Below, in pieces: positions 55,696 to 64,000 of a stretch of 64,000 nt of DNA. Each line of letters opens with the position of its first letter. Positions within the stretch are counted from its first letter, which is position 1. The notes beneath the pieces are model-generated. The model was not told where the DNA came from, ran no database searches, and worked only from the letters and a program-made list of their open reading frames with translations. The position numbers and the translations under genes were made by a program. The DNA is from Bacteroidia bacterium (GTDB lineage Bacteria; Bacteroidota; Bacteroidia; J057): assembly GCA_022760475.1 (NCBI GenBank), contig JALEFZ010000020.1, positions 1-64,000 on the forward strand, read 5' to 3'.

Positions 55696-56316
55696 ATGAA
55701 CATGGCTCTACGCACATTCCTGGCATGTATTTCTATTTTTTTTATGCTGGCTTGCAAAAAGGAAGGCAGGCAAGCTGATGAATTTGTGAGCCTTCCTGCC
55801 TGGCGTGAAACAGAAATCTCTGGTAAATCCGGCTCTTATCTTAAGTTTGTTTGTAAAAATGACAGCCTGTTTCTGGCCATGGGAAATGAGAAACATCAAC
55901 ATGCTATTTTCCAGGGGCCTTGTGAGCTGAATTTAAGGAACATCCCAGAGTTAGAGTTCGTCAACAAAGACTTTGCTGTCATCAGGCACTTACTCGAAAA
56001 CCATGATTGGTATATGGAGGCATTTGCCATCAATGGCCCAGAATTAACCTCCAGGAATTTTCAGAAGCCCCTGGCATATTCTTCCACAAAAAACCTTGTG
56101 GTCATTCCTGACACCCACAATCTCAGTGCTTTGATGATCCTTAACCTAGAAAACAGCAAGTCTCAAATAATAGATATGTACGGTTGTGTCATTGCAGGAA
56201 ATCCCCTTCCCTGCATCATGGGAGTAGAGTTTACTGCTGAGGACAGCCTTACGATTTGGCGAGAGGGTGAAGATGGGCTATTCCTTGATTCAATAAAAAT
56301 AGCCATCAAAATCTAA
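55696..56316 (+). CDS. Lipoprotein of unknown function
   Basis: A 206-residue lipoprotein. The signal peptide is best from ATG 55696 or ATG 55702 (MALRTFLACISIFFMLAC, Cys at the lipobox); a GTG start at 55669 adds a run before it. The mature part is beta-rich (YLKFVCKNDSLFLAMGNEK, LVVIPDTHNLSALMILNLENSKS) and may be a small propeller or sandwich. I do not recognise a family. Its last 4 bases overlap the 3' end of the convergent moaC gene. Confidence 0.7.
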   Translation: MNMALRTFLACISIFFMLACKKEGRQADEFVSLPAWRETEISGKSGSYLKFVCKNDSLFLAMGNEKHQHAIFQGPCELNLRNIPELEFVNKDFAVIRHLLENHDWYMEAFAINGPELTSRNFQKPLAYSSTKNLVVIPDTHNLSALMILNLENSKSQIIDMYGCVIAGNPLPCIMGVEFTAEDSLTIWREGEDGLFLDSIKIAIKI

Positions 56317-56792
56317 TCTCTTTTGAAGTCTGTTTTCCCCCCCAGTTTTTCCATCAATTTTATTTCCTTAATAACCATTTCCTGCGAAAAGGCCTTGCAC
56401 ATGTCGTAGATGGTCAATGCAGCTACACTGGCTCCAGTAAGGGCTTCCATTTCTACACCAGTCTTTCCACTTACCTTGGCTCGACATTCAATGTACACTT
56501 CATCCTCATTCATGGCTTCAATGCGAAACTTAATGCCTGTGACGGGTAAGGGATGACATAGCGGAATAAGGTCGTGCGTTTTCTTGGCAGCCATGGTTCC
56601 AGCAATGATGGCCGTCTGGAAAACCGGTCCTTTGGGAGATTGAATCTCATCTCCTTTGAGCTGACTCATGATTTCTTTGCCTAGCCAAACCCTGGCTGAA
56701 GCCCTTGCCAGCCGCTGGCTATCTGCTTTATGCCCAACATCTACCATGCCGGGATTTCCGGACTCATCCAGATGGGTAAACTTATCCTCCAT
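56313..56792 (-). CDS. moaC: Cyclic pyranopterin monophosphate synthase
   Basis: A 159-residue MoaC, which with MoaA converts GTP to cPMP in molybdenum cofactor synthesis. I start at ATG 56792 (MEDKFTHLDESGNPGMVDVGHK), the usual family start; a longer frame overlaps murQ. Signatures: KGPVFQTAIIAGTMAAKKTHDLIPLCHPLPVTG and GKTGVEMEALTGASVAALTIYDMCKAF. No other moa or moe gene is adjacent. It begins 4 bases after the murQ stop, so the two are cotranscribed and perhaps coupled. Confidence 0.95.
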   Translation of the reverse strand: MEDKFTHLDESGNPGMVDVGHKADSQRLARASARVWLGKEIMSQLKGDEIQSPKGPVFQTAIIAGTMAAKKTHDLIPLCHPLPVTGIKFRIEAMNEDEVYIECRAKVSGKTGVEMEALTGASVAALTIYDMCKAFSQEMVIKEIKLMEKLGGKTDFKRD

Positions 56793-56796
56793 GGGT

Positions 56797-57603
56797 TCAA
56801 TTTTTTGATTCAATGGCCAAACGAACACTTCCATGTTCCAGCAAGAGCTCTTTGGCCTCTTCATAGGGCAAGCCTAACTCTTCGACGAGCATTCTTGTTC
56901 CCCTATCTACCAATTTGTTGTTGGCCAATTGCATATCGACCATTTTATTTCCTTTGACCCTACCCAATTTGATCATAACAGAGGTAGAGATCATATTCAA
57001 AATCAGTTTTTGAGCTGTACCTGCTTTCATCCGGGTGCTGCCAGTTACAAATTCCGGCCCCACAACTGCTACAATGGGGAAGTCAACTGCCTCACTCAAA
57101 GGAGCCCCTTCATTGCAGGTAATTCCAGCAGTCTGAATGCCATGTTCTCTTGCTTTTTCCATAGCACCCAAGACGTAAGGGGTGGTGCCACTGGCAGTTA
57201 TTCCGATGACAAAATCGCCAGCATTTGCCTTGTGAGCCTGAAGATCACTCCAGCCCATTTCCCGGCTATCTTCCGCGAATTCTACTGCTTTTCTTATGGC
57301 ACTGTCTCCCCCCGAAATAAGGCCAATGACCCATCCATGTGGCACACCGAAGGTGGGGGGACATTCGGAAGCATCCACTACTCCAAGTCGGCCACTGGTG
57401 CCACTTCCCATGTAAAACAACCTTCCACCTTCCTTCATTTTCTCATAGACGGCCTCGACAACACGTTCAATTTGTGGAAGTATACGTGCGATTACTTCGG
57501 GGACCTTATGGTCCTCCCGGTTGATGTTTCTCAACAAATCCAGGGTGGACATTTTTTCGAGTTCATTGTAGAGCGAGGAAGTCTCAGTCGTTTTTTTGAT
57601 CAT
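56797..57603 (-). CDS. murQ: N-acetylmuramic acid 6-phosphate etherase
   Basis: A 268-residue SIS-domain etherase that cleaves the lactyl ether of MurNAc-6-phosphate to give GlcNAc-6-phosphate in cell-wall recycling. Signatures: LFYMGSGTSGRLGVVDASECPPTFGVP, GGDSAIRKAVEFAEDS, AGDFVIGITASGTTPYVLGA, EFVTGSTRMKAGTAQKLILNMISTSVMIKLG. It is about 30 residues shorter than the E. coli enzyme, mainly at the C-terminus. No MurNAc transporter or kinase gene is nearby. It heads the murQ-moaC pair. Confidence 0.96.
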   Translation of the reverse strand: MIKKTTETSSLYNELEKMSTLDLLRNINREDHKVPEVIARILPQIERVVEAVYEKMKEGGRLFYMGSGTSGRLGVVDASECPPTFGVPHGWVIGLISGGDSAIRKAVEFAEDSREMGWSDLQAHKANAGDFVIGITASGTTPYVLGAMEKAREHGIQTAGITCNEGAPLSEAVDFPIVAVVGPEFVTGSTRMKAGTAQKLILNMISTSVMIKLGRVKGNKMVDMQLANNKLVDRGTRMLVEELGLPYEEAKELLLEHGSVRLAIESKN

Positions 57604-57761
57604 CTGTAATGAAAAGAATTATTGAAAAGCTATTTAAGTAGAGCTATATGATTGCTAAATTATTAGAAAATACTTTGTTTATTTAATAATGGATTACAAA
57701 AACCCATAATCCAGTATAATTTTTACGTTCTTCAATCACCACAAAACAACCACAGTTCAAG

Positions 57762-59633
57762 ATGAAAAAACTTATCCTCATCCTATTGGGAAGCATTGCC
57801 CTTGTGCAAGTTTCTCAAGCCCAGATTACATATTCTTCTTCAGAATACGCCTCGGTTGGAGATACTTTTGTGATGTCGACTGTACAAAATGGCCTTATAG
57901 GACTCAATGTGGCAGCTACAGGCCCAAACTTCAACTGGGTGTTTGACTCCCTGGAGGTTTCAGATCAAAGAAGATTCAGAATTGAGGATCCTGACAATAC
58001 AGGTTATTTCCTCACCTGGTTTGCTGCTTGTATCCTGGGCCAGGGAAATGTATTCACCTGTCCAGGGATTTGGGACAACCTGACCGATCAAGCCATCAGC
58101 GATGGCGCAGACTTTGGATTTGGAGGGGTTCAGTTCAGCAATGCATTTACCTTCTATAAAAAAACCAGTTCTACTTATGAAGCAACGATCTTCGGCGCCA
58201 GCATTGGTATTGGAGGTATTTCTTTGCCTATCGCGGTGAACTATGAAGATATTGATACCCTCTATCAGTTCCCCCTTGTCTACCAAAACATAGACAGCTC
58301 CTTTTCCAGGTTGGCCTTTGATGCCAGCAATGGGGGAACGGGCATAGAGTCGATCCAGGAACATAAGAGAATCAACGAGATAGATGGCTGGGGAAGCCTC
58401 ACAACTCCTTTCGCCACATATGATTCTGTATTAAGGATGAAAACCACCTTGTTCAACAATGATACAATTGTGGTTAATGGCATGTCTATTGCGGTTCCGA
58501 CGACGACCATTGAATACAAATGGTTTGCAAAAGATACAGGTCAACCGGCCATGGTGGCGACTTTGAATCGCCTGCCAATAGGTGGCGATGTACTGACATC
58601 AATTGAATTTATAGACAGCCTTAAGTGTTTGCAGCCCAATGCTTCCTTCCTATTTTTTCCTCCCATTGCTCCTATTGACAGTGCCAGTGGTGTGGCGAAT
58701 GTCAGTTTCTTCAATCAAAGTGGAAACAGCGATCAGTTTAGCTGGGACTTTGGAGACGGGACAAGTTCGACAGATGAAAACCCAAGCCATTCCTTTGCTC
58801 CTGGTATTTACAATGTCAGGCTGATTGCTTGTAACTCCATTTGTAATCCACTCTTATGTGATACATTTAGCCTGCCGGTTACGGTGATTAACCAGTTTGC
58901 TCCTATTGCAGTTGTCAGTTCGGGTCCAAATTCTTTTTGCGACAAAGAGACTGTCACATTTGTTAACAATTCCATCAATGCACAGAGCCATTTTTGGGAT
59001 TTTGGGGATGGGAATACAAGTACGGACAGAGAGCCCACCCATTTGTATGCCCAACCTGACACTTATCAATACCGCTACATTGCTATAAATGGAATTTACA
59101 GGGATACTATTGATGGAGAAGCAATTGTATTGGAATTACCAAATCCTGACCTTGGATTGGATACCCTTCAATTATTTACAAATTCTGATACGAGCCTGAG
59201 TCCTGGGAATTTTCCTTTTTACGAATGGTATACAGGAGACAATGCAGATACCCTTTTCCTGGATGGAGCCATCATTGGGCTGGGCACACTCGATGTTTGG
59301 GTAGATGTAGTTGACTTAAATGGATGTCGAAACAGAGATTCTGTGGTTGTGATTGTGAGTTTTCCGGTAAATGTAGCAGAAGCTATTTTCAGTCAGGTTG
59401 AAATATTCCCCAATCCAAGTAATGGTTTGGTATCTATTAGCATTCCTCAGGAATTTGGTACTTCTGCCACAATCCAGCTTCTGGACTTGAATGGGAAGAC
59501 CCTTTTAAGTGATGAAATTAAGGCCGGAAATCAAAAAACGATAAGTATGAATGGCTTGAACAAAGGCTTTTACATGCTTCATTTGAAAAGTGAAAAATTC
59601 AGCATAACTAGAAAGCTTCTATTGGCAGAATAA
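57762..59633 (+). CDS. PKD-domain secreted protein with T9SS type A sorting domain
   Basis: A 623-residue exported protein (signal ends QVSQAQ). Residues about 22-290 form an N-terminal beta domain with repeated aromatic motifs and no assigned family. Two PKD domains follow: QFSWDFGDGTSSTDENPSHSF (about 325) and HFWDFGDGNTSTDREPTHLY (about 415). The C-terminal 80 residues carry a type A T9SS tail: VEIFPNPSNGLVSISI, QLLDLNGKTLLS and GFYMLHLKSEKFSITRKLL. It is likely a surface-bound or secreted adhesin or enzyme accessory. Confidence 0.9.
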   Translation: MKKLILILLGSIALVQVSQAQITYSSSEYASVGDTFVMSTVQNGLIGLNVAATGPNFNWVFDSLEVSDQRRFRIEDPDNTGYFLTWFAACILGQGNVFTCPGIWDNLTDQAISDGADFGFGGVQFSNAFTFYKKTSSTYEATIFGASIGIGGISLPIAVNYEDIDTLYQFPLVYQNIDSSFSRLAFDASNGGTGIESIQEHKRINEIDGWGSLTTPFATYDSVLRMKTTLFNNDTIVVNGMSIAVPTTTIEYKWFAKDTGQPAMVATLNRLPIGGDVLTSIEFIDSLKCLQPNASFLFFPPIAPIDSASGVANVSFFNQSGNSDQFSWDFGDGTSSTDENPSHSFAPGIYNVRLIACNSICNPLLCDTFSLPVTVINQFAPIAVVSSGPNSFCDKETVTFVNNSINAQSHFWDFGDGNTSTDREPTHLYAQPDTYQYRYIAINGIYRDTIDGEAIVLELPNPDLGLDTLQLFTNSDTSLSPGNFPFYEWYTGDNADTLFLDGAIIGLGTLDVWVDVVDLNGCRNRDSVVVIVSFPVNVAEAIFSQVEIFPNPSNGLVSISIPQEFGTSATIQLLDLNGKTLLSDEIKAGNQKTISMNGLNKGFYMLHLKSEKFSITRKLLLAE

Positions 59634-59707
59634 ACGCTATGGGCAACAATGCCTACATATGCTGAAAAAATAATTCCTATATTCGCTATCTAGCAAAAGG
59701 CTTAGAC

Positions 59708-62008
59708 ATGAGTGACAGTTCGGCAAAGCAAAAATTTGGAACGCTCCCGGTATTTCTTACATCTATTTCTACTATTCTTGGGGCCATCCTTTTCCTTCGA
59801 TTCGGATGGGCAGTTGGGCACGTAGGTTTGGTAGGGACTTTATTAATCGTCTTGATCGGGCACCTGGTAACGATTCCCACCTCTTTGGCCATCGCAGAGA
59901 TTGCCACCAACCAACGAGTAGAAGGGGGGGGAGCATATTATATCATATCCAGGTCATTTGGATTGAATATTGGCGGGGCGATCGGGATTGCCCTGTACAT
60001 ATCCCAGGCCATCAGTGTGGCTTTTTATGTTGTGGCTTTTGCACAATCTACAGGGCCTATCTTCGATTGGGTAGAAAGTGAATTTGGAATCGTGGTTGAA
60101 ACCTTTGGTTACAGGCTTGTATCTATACCTACCATGATCCTGCTTTCGCTCTTGGTATTGACCCGCGGTGCAAATTCAGGGATGGCGCTCCTCTATGTAG
60201 TGGCAACCATCCTGTTTATTTCTTTGGCTATGTTTTTTGTGGGGACTCCTTCGCCTGATGTTCAGGTACAATACGACTCCATCACAGAAATTTTCAATAA
60301 GGTTTTTGATAAAGAGGCATTTTCTCAAGAGCGGCTGGTAGAACTGGGGATAGACAAGGTTAACAAACCCACTTTCTTTTATGTATTTACCATCATTTTC
60401 CCTGCCTTTACAGGTATTATTGCCGGGCTTGGTTTATCTGGCGACCTGAGAGATCCAGGAAAATCCATTCCTGTTGGGACCTTGCTGGCCACTGTCATTG
60501 GAATGGTGATTTACCTGGCGGTTGCTGTAAAAATGTCTATGAGTCTTCCTCCGGAGATCCTTGTAAATAAGGAAAGGCTGGTCATGAGTGATATTGCCAT
60601 TTGGGGTCCGATCATTCCAATTGGCTTGGCTGCAGCGGCTATTTCCTCGGCTTTAGGCTCTATCCTGGTAGCCCCCAGAACCCTTCAGGCCCTGGGTGCA
60701 GATAAGGTATTCCCATCAGAATCAGGAAATTCGTGGTTAGCAAAAATCAGAAAGAAAGACGATGAGCCAGTAAATGGTTCTATCATTTCGATCATCATTG
60801 CCATGGTATTCGTAGCCATTGGGGACGTAGACCTTGTGGCTGAGATCATCTCGATGTTCTTCATGGTGACTTATGGAGCCATCTGTTTGATTTCCTTCCT
60901 GGAGCACTTTTCATCAAATCCAGCTTACAGGCCTTCCTTTAACTCCCGTTGGTACCTTTCCCTCCCAGGAGCTGTGTTGACGATCTGGTTGATGTTCAAG
61001 ATGAACCTGCCCTACGCGATAGCCTCTCTTGTCCTGATGGTGGGCATTTACTTCTGGGTAAGCAGGTACAACCAAAATCAGGGAGGCATGGTGCGCATTT
61101 TCCAGGGGGTAATTTTCCAAATTTCCAGGAGCTTGCGAGTTATGCTCCAGAAAGCCGGAGGCGAAGAAGAGTCCGAGGAACACTGGGTTCCCTCAGTCAT
61201 CTGCATCTCACAGGACAGTTTTGATAGGACTTCAGGATTTGACATGGTGAGATTCATCGCTCATAAATATGGTTTTGGAACCTACATCCACATGATCAAG
61301 GATTACTATTCTAGAACAACAGTAGCAGAATCCCGAGATGTGAGGTCAAGGTTATTGAAGAGAACCAAAATCTCCCAATCCAAGGTTTATGTAGATACGA
61401 TGATTAGTCCTTCCTATACCTCAGCCCTGGCACAAACCCTTCAGATGCCAGGTATTTCGGGTCAGGACAACAACATGATCCTCTTCGAATACAGCCCCAT
61501 TCAGATGGAAAGGCTAAAGGACATTGTGGAGAACTTTGGCCTGATCAAGGCTGCGGGCTTCGACGTGGTCATCCTGAAAACAGGTGAAAAAGGCTTCGGC
61601 TATAAGCATGAAATTCATATCTGGCTGACTGCCGAAGACCTAACCAACGGTAACCTGATGATTCTGATGGCATACATCATCCTTGGACATCCTGAATGGA
61701 AGCGGGGGCTGATCAAAATATTTGCCATTTATCCCGAAAATGAGGCCTCTGATCAGAAGGAAAAACTCATCGGTCTGATCAACCAGGGGCGCCTGGCCAT
61801 CTCACCTAACAATGTCGAGGTCATTGCCAGAAAAGAAGAACGCAGCATCAAGGCCATCATCAACCAGCGTTCGGGAGATGCAGACTTGACCATCGTTGGA
61901 TTCCACCAGGAATCCTTGAAGAAACACAATGAAGAAGTATTTGGTGGCTATGAAAAACTTGGCAATGTAATTTTTGTAAATACTGACAAGGAAAAAATCA
62001 TTGCTTAA
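59708..62008 (+). CDS. SLC12-type (cation-chloride cotransporter family) membrane transporter
   Basis: A 766-residue transporter. Twelve membrane helices occupy about residues 15-470, with the amino-acid-permease fold: FGTLPVFLTSISTILGAILFLRFGWAVGHVG (helix 1 of cation-chloride cotransporters), RVEGGGAYYIISRSFGLNIGGAIGI and IFPAFTGIIAGLGLSGDLRDPGKSIPVGTL. The cytosolic C-terminal half (480-766) resembles the SLC12 regulatory tail (QAGGEEESEEH then WVPSVICIS). The gene contains a run of eight G at 59934-59941. Its last bases overlap the convergent CHAT gene by 4. Ion specificity (Na, K, Cl) is not readable here. Confidence 0.88.
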   Translation: MSDSSAKQKFGTLPVFLTSISTILGAILFLRFGWAVGHVGLVGTLLIVLIGHLVTIPTSLAIAEIATNQRVEGGGAYYIISRSFGLNIGGAIGIALYISQAISVAFYVVAFAQSTGPIFDWVESEFGIVVETFGYRLVSIPTMILLSLLVLTRGANSGMALLYVVATILFISLAMFFVGTPSPDVQVQYDSITEIFNKVFDKEAFSQERLVELGIDKVNKPTFFYVFTIIFPAFTGIIAGLGLSGDLRDPGKSIPVGTLLATVIGMVIYLAVAVKMSMSLPPEILVNKERLVMSDIAIWGPIIPIGLAAAAISSALGSILVAPRTLQALGADKVFPSESGNSWLAKIRKKDDEPVNGSIISIIIAMVFVAIGDVDLVAEIISMFFMVTYGAICLISFLEHFSSNPAYRPSFNSRWYLSLPGAVLTIWLMFKMNLPYAIASLVLMVGIYFWVSRYNQNQGGMVRIFQGVIFQISRSLRVMLQKAGGEEESEEHWVPSVICISQDSFDRTSGFDMVRFIAHKYGFGTYIHMIKDYYSRTTVAESRDVRSRLLKRTKISQSKVYVDTMISPSYTSALAQTLQMPGISGQDNNMILFEYSPIQMERLKDIVENFGLIKAAGFDVVILKTGEKGFGYKHEIHIWLTAEDLTNGNLMILMAYIILGHPEWKRGLIKIFAIYPENEASDQKEKLIGLINQGRLAISPNNVEVIARKEERSIKAIINQRSGDADLTIVGFHQESLKKHNEEVFGGYEKLGNVIFVNTDKEKIIA

Positions 62009-64000
62009 GCCCTCACTCTAATCCTTACTAAAAGAAGGATGGGTACCAAGGCTGCGGCAATCAATAATAAGTACCACCATTTAAAAGCTAAAGTCCTTTC
62101 TGATTGGATGACGACAGGCTGGTCGTCGCCAATCAGGATAAAACTATCCCAATAGTAAGGAAACTGCTTGGAGGAGGCCTGATCCAGGTAATCCAATTTG
62201 GCCTGCCTCAAGGCACTGGATTTGGACATTCCTTGCTGGATGTAAGCAAAAAACCGGGGTATAATCTCTGATGTGCTTTCATCATCTGCTCGCCAGAGCG
62301 ACATCACAATATTTGGACAGCCTGCGTATTTGAATGCCCTAGCGAGGCTCATCATCCCTTCCGTCCGCTCGAATTTTCCCAATCCCGTCTCACAGGCACT
62401 CAAGACTGCCAAATCACTTTGTAATTCGATGGGGTAAATCTCAAAAGCGTGTAGATAACCGTCCTCATCCTCTTTCACATCCTTACTAAGGATCAAAGAT
62501 GAATTCATGGGTAGGCTATCATCCAGGATGGTATGGGTAGCAAAATGTAAAATACTTGCTTTGGAAATGTATTTCTTCACCCTTCCTTCATAAACTCGAT
62601 TTCCCTCCAACTTTTTCCCACCAAATTGCTTGAAGGCTTTCTGAACTTCCAGTTTATTGAACATTAGCTCTGAAATACCTGCCCTTTCATTTCCTTCTCC
62701 ATCTCCTTCAAAATCAGGGGCTATACCAACATATGGGATCTTGGATTTCAAGCCAATTTTTGCTTTGGTATTGATCAAAGCGGCTGCATACTCGTATCTG
62801 ACTTCATAATCCTTGATCAGATAAGGCAGAGACCTGTAATCAATCACCTGGCTATCAGGCATCTGAGTCAATAATAGATCAAAGGGAACTTTGGCAATTT
62901 TGCCATGTGGAATGATGAGGAGCTTATCATATTTCTTATCCGTAAATGTATCTACTACACATTGGATAAGTGCCGAATATAGGCTGTGGGAAACATTCAG
63001 GTACCGGCGGTAAAAGTCCATGTCAAAGGAGAGGTTCTCAGCATTTGAGGTTTTGCCCACCATATCCGTGAACTCATCTATCATGGTGGATAATTCCCCA
63101 TTAACATCAAAGGCGGTAAATGTAGCTCGATCCCTGGAGAGTGAGGATACGTATAGATAGAATTTTTCTTCATAGAAATACTCTATGACAAGGGTATTGT
63201 CCATATCCAGTTTCCTCCTCACCTCATCAGGATATACCAGATGCTGGTCATATTTCAGCTTAAAGTATTCAGGATATTTCTTTTCAACTGACTTTTTCCA
63301 ATCAAAATATAGCTGTCTCTTTTGTTCATACTCATAAACCAAAGAATCTATCATGATCAGGCTGTTCTTATAGCTCCTGCTTTTCAGGATTTTTTCTTCC
63401 AGTAAGGTATATGCTTCTTGAAATTTTTCTCCACGCTCAAGTTCATTCTCAAGTTGATCTGAGAACTTCAAGGCTTTATTTCCCTGAATCTGATACCTGA
63501 TGGATCGGGTTTTACATTTGTCAATAACTGCAAAAGCCAGGTCTATGTACTTTTTATCTCCCGTTTTAAGGTATAGATCGTAGATGTAAAAAAGCCAACT
63601 TGAGTAATCCTGTTCATAATTATATCTCAGTATCCATCCTCCCTCTCTAAAACTTGACCTCATTTCATACTGATCAATCCATGCGATCAAGACTTCAAAC
63701 ATAGCAGCAGCCTTTTCAAGGTACTCAACTCCTTTTTCTGATCTTCGGTAGGTTCCATACAAGGCCCCAAGCATGGCAAATATATTGGTGAGGTTCTGAA
63801 AATCATGGGCTTTGAAATATTTGGGATCTTTGAGTCGAAGGACATTTTCAGGAGACAGATCCGGAAAATATCCCCTGTAGGCCCGCGTCAAATATTCTTC
63901 TGCTTCCGGCAATTCCCTTGCCCAATAAAGATAATACCCCAAAATCAAATTAGACCTTACCATTGCATTATGCCCCAGAGGCACCTTCTTCTCGAATACC
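62005..64000 (-). CDS. TPR-CHAT protease-like membrane protein (5' end beyond the window)
   Basis: At least 664 residues, cut by the right edge: the frame stays open to 64000, reading VFEKK before the PLGHNAM region, so an internal GTG at 63984 is not taken as the start. The N-terminal visible part has TPR-like helices (SNLILGYYLYWARELPEAEEYLTRAY). The CHAT caspase-like domain follows, with the predicted His in LHFATHTILDD (codon 62533-62535) and Cys in LSACETGLG (codon 62392-62394), as well as the SLWRADDESTSEIIPRFFAYIQQG motif. One membrane helix and a basic tail end the protein (WWYLLLIAAALVPILLLVRIRVRA), so the CHAT domain is tethered to the membrane. Substrate unknown. Confidence 0.88.
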   Translation of the reverse strand, partial: VFEKKVPLGHNAMVRSNLILGYYLYWARELPEAEEYLTRAYRGYFPDLSPENVLRLKDPKYFKAHDFQNLTNIFAMLGALYGTYRRSEKGVEYLEKAAAMFEVLIAWIDQYEMRSSFREGGWILRYNYEQDYSSWLFYIYDLYLKTGDKKYIDLAFAVIDKCKTRSIRYQIQGNKALKFSDQLENELERGEKFQEAYTLLEEKILKSRSYKNSLIMIDSLVYEYEQKRQLYFDWKKSVEKKYPEYFKLKYDQHLVYPDEVRRKLDMDNTLVIEYFYEEKFYLYVSSLSRDRATFTAFDVNGELSTMIDEFTDMVGKTSNAENLSFDMDFYRRYLNVSHSLYSALIQCVVDTFTDKKYDKLLIIPHGKIAKVPFDLLLTQMPDSQVIDYRSLPYLIKDYEVRYEYAAALINTKAKIGLKSKIPYVGIAPDFEGDGEGNERAGISELMFNKLEVQKAFKQFGGKKLEGNRVYEGRVKKYISKASILHFATHTILDDSLPMNSSLILSKDVKEDEDGYLHAFEIYPIELQSDLAVLSACETGLGKFERTEGMMSLARAFKYAGCPNIVMSLWRADDESTSEIIPRFFAYIQQGMSKSSALRQAKLDYLDQASSKQFPYYWDSFILIGDDQPVVIQSERTLAFKWWYLLLIAAALVPILLLVRIRVRA

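Overview
This window looks like chromosome of a free-living member of the Bacteroidota, most likely the Saprospiria (Lewinella or Haliscomenobacter type). The evidence is the gene content: a PorP/SprF protein beside a giant PKD-repeat protein with a gliding-motility type C-terminal domain, several proteins with type IX secretion (T9SS) type A tails, the ParB-DUF5683-DapB order typical of the phylum, eukaryote-type glutamine synthetase, and DUF4301, DUF4345 and DUF6503 family members. The lineage is inferred; no rRNA gene is present. I saw no tRNA, rRNA, CRISPR array, insertion sequence or prophage.

Layout. 0.7-11 kb: T9SS outer-membrane partner (PorP/SprF) and a 3041-residue secreted adhesin-like protein with a near-identical 175-residue tandem duplication. 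11-16 kb: Dabb lipoprotein, the two subunits of a 3-oxoacid CoA-transferase separated by a palindromic repeat, a small beta-barrel protein and a membrane-anchored pentapeptide-repeat protein. 16-19 kb: two DUF4345 membrane proteins around an epoxide-hydrolase-like enzyme, with a Crp/Fnr-type regulator; all three target genes carry the same bipartite upstream element. A remnant of another hydrolase follows. 19.5-24.2 kb: a haloalkane-dehalogenase-like lipoprotein, a LytS/LytTR two-component system and a very charged exported protein; 21-bp-spaced direct repeats lie upstream of the two outer genes and suggest that they are the targets of the LytTR regulator.

25-35 kb is mainly housekeeping: nuoC on its own, pyrE divergent from a Nudix hydrolase, an OmpA-type protein, then parB-DUF5683-dapB (no parA beside it), a second palindromic repeat, SWIM and YdeI-like proteins, a Cys-rich secreted protein and an SDR. 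35.6-39.2 kb: DUF6503 lipoprotein, then hsp20-dnaK. 39.6-49 kb: a choice-of-anchor A/PKD/dockerin-like surface protein and a T9SS cargo protein in one operon, then glutamine synthetase divergent from the ammonium transporter (a nitrogen-assimilation pair), and a paralogous T9SS cargo protein.

49.6-64 kb: DUF4301 protein, sulfotransferase, two tandem paralogous lipoproteins, a LysR regulator divergent from a PLP decarboxylase, a lipoprotein, murQ-moaC, another PKD/T9SS protein, an SLC12-type transporter, and a TPR-CHAT protease-like membrane protein cut by the right edge. The most notable observations beyond ordinary annotation are the two small regulons read from repeated upstream DNA (three Crp/Fnr-linked genes; two LytTR-linked genes), and the 32/40-bp perfect palindromes.
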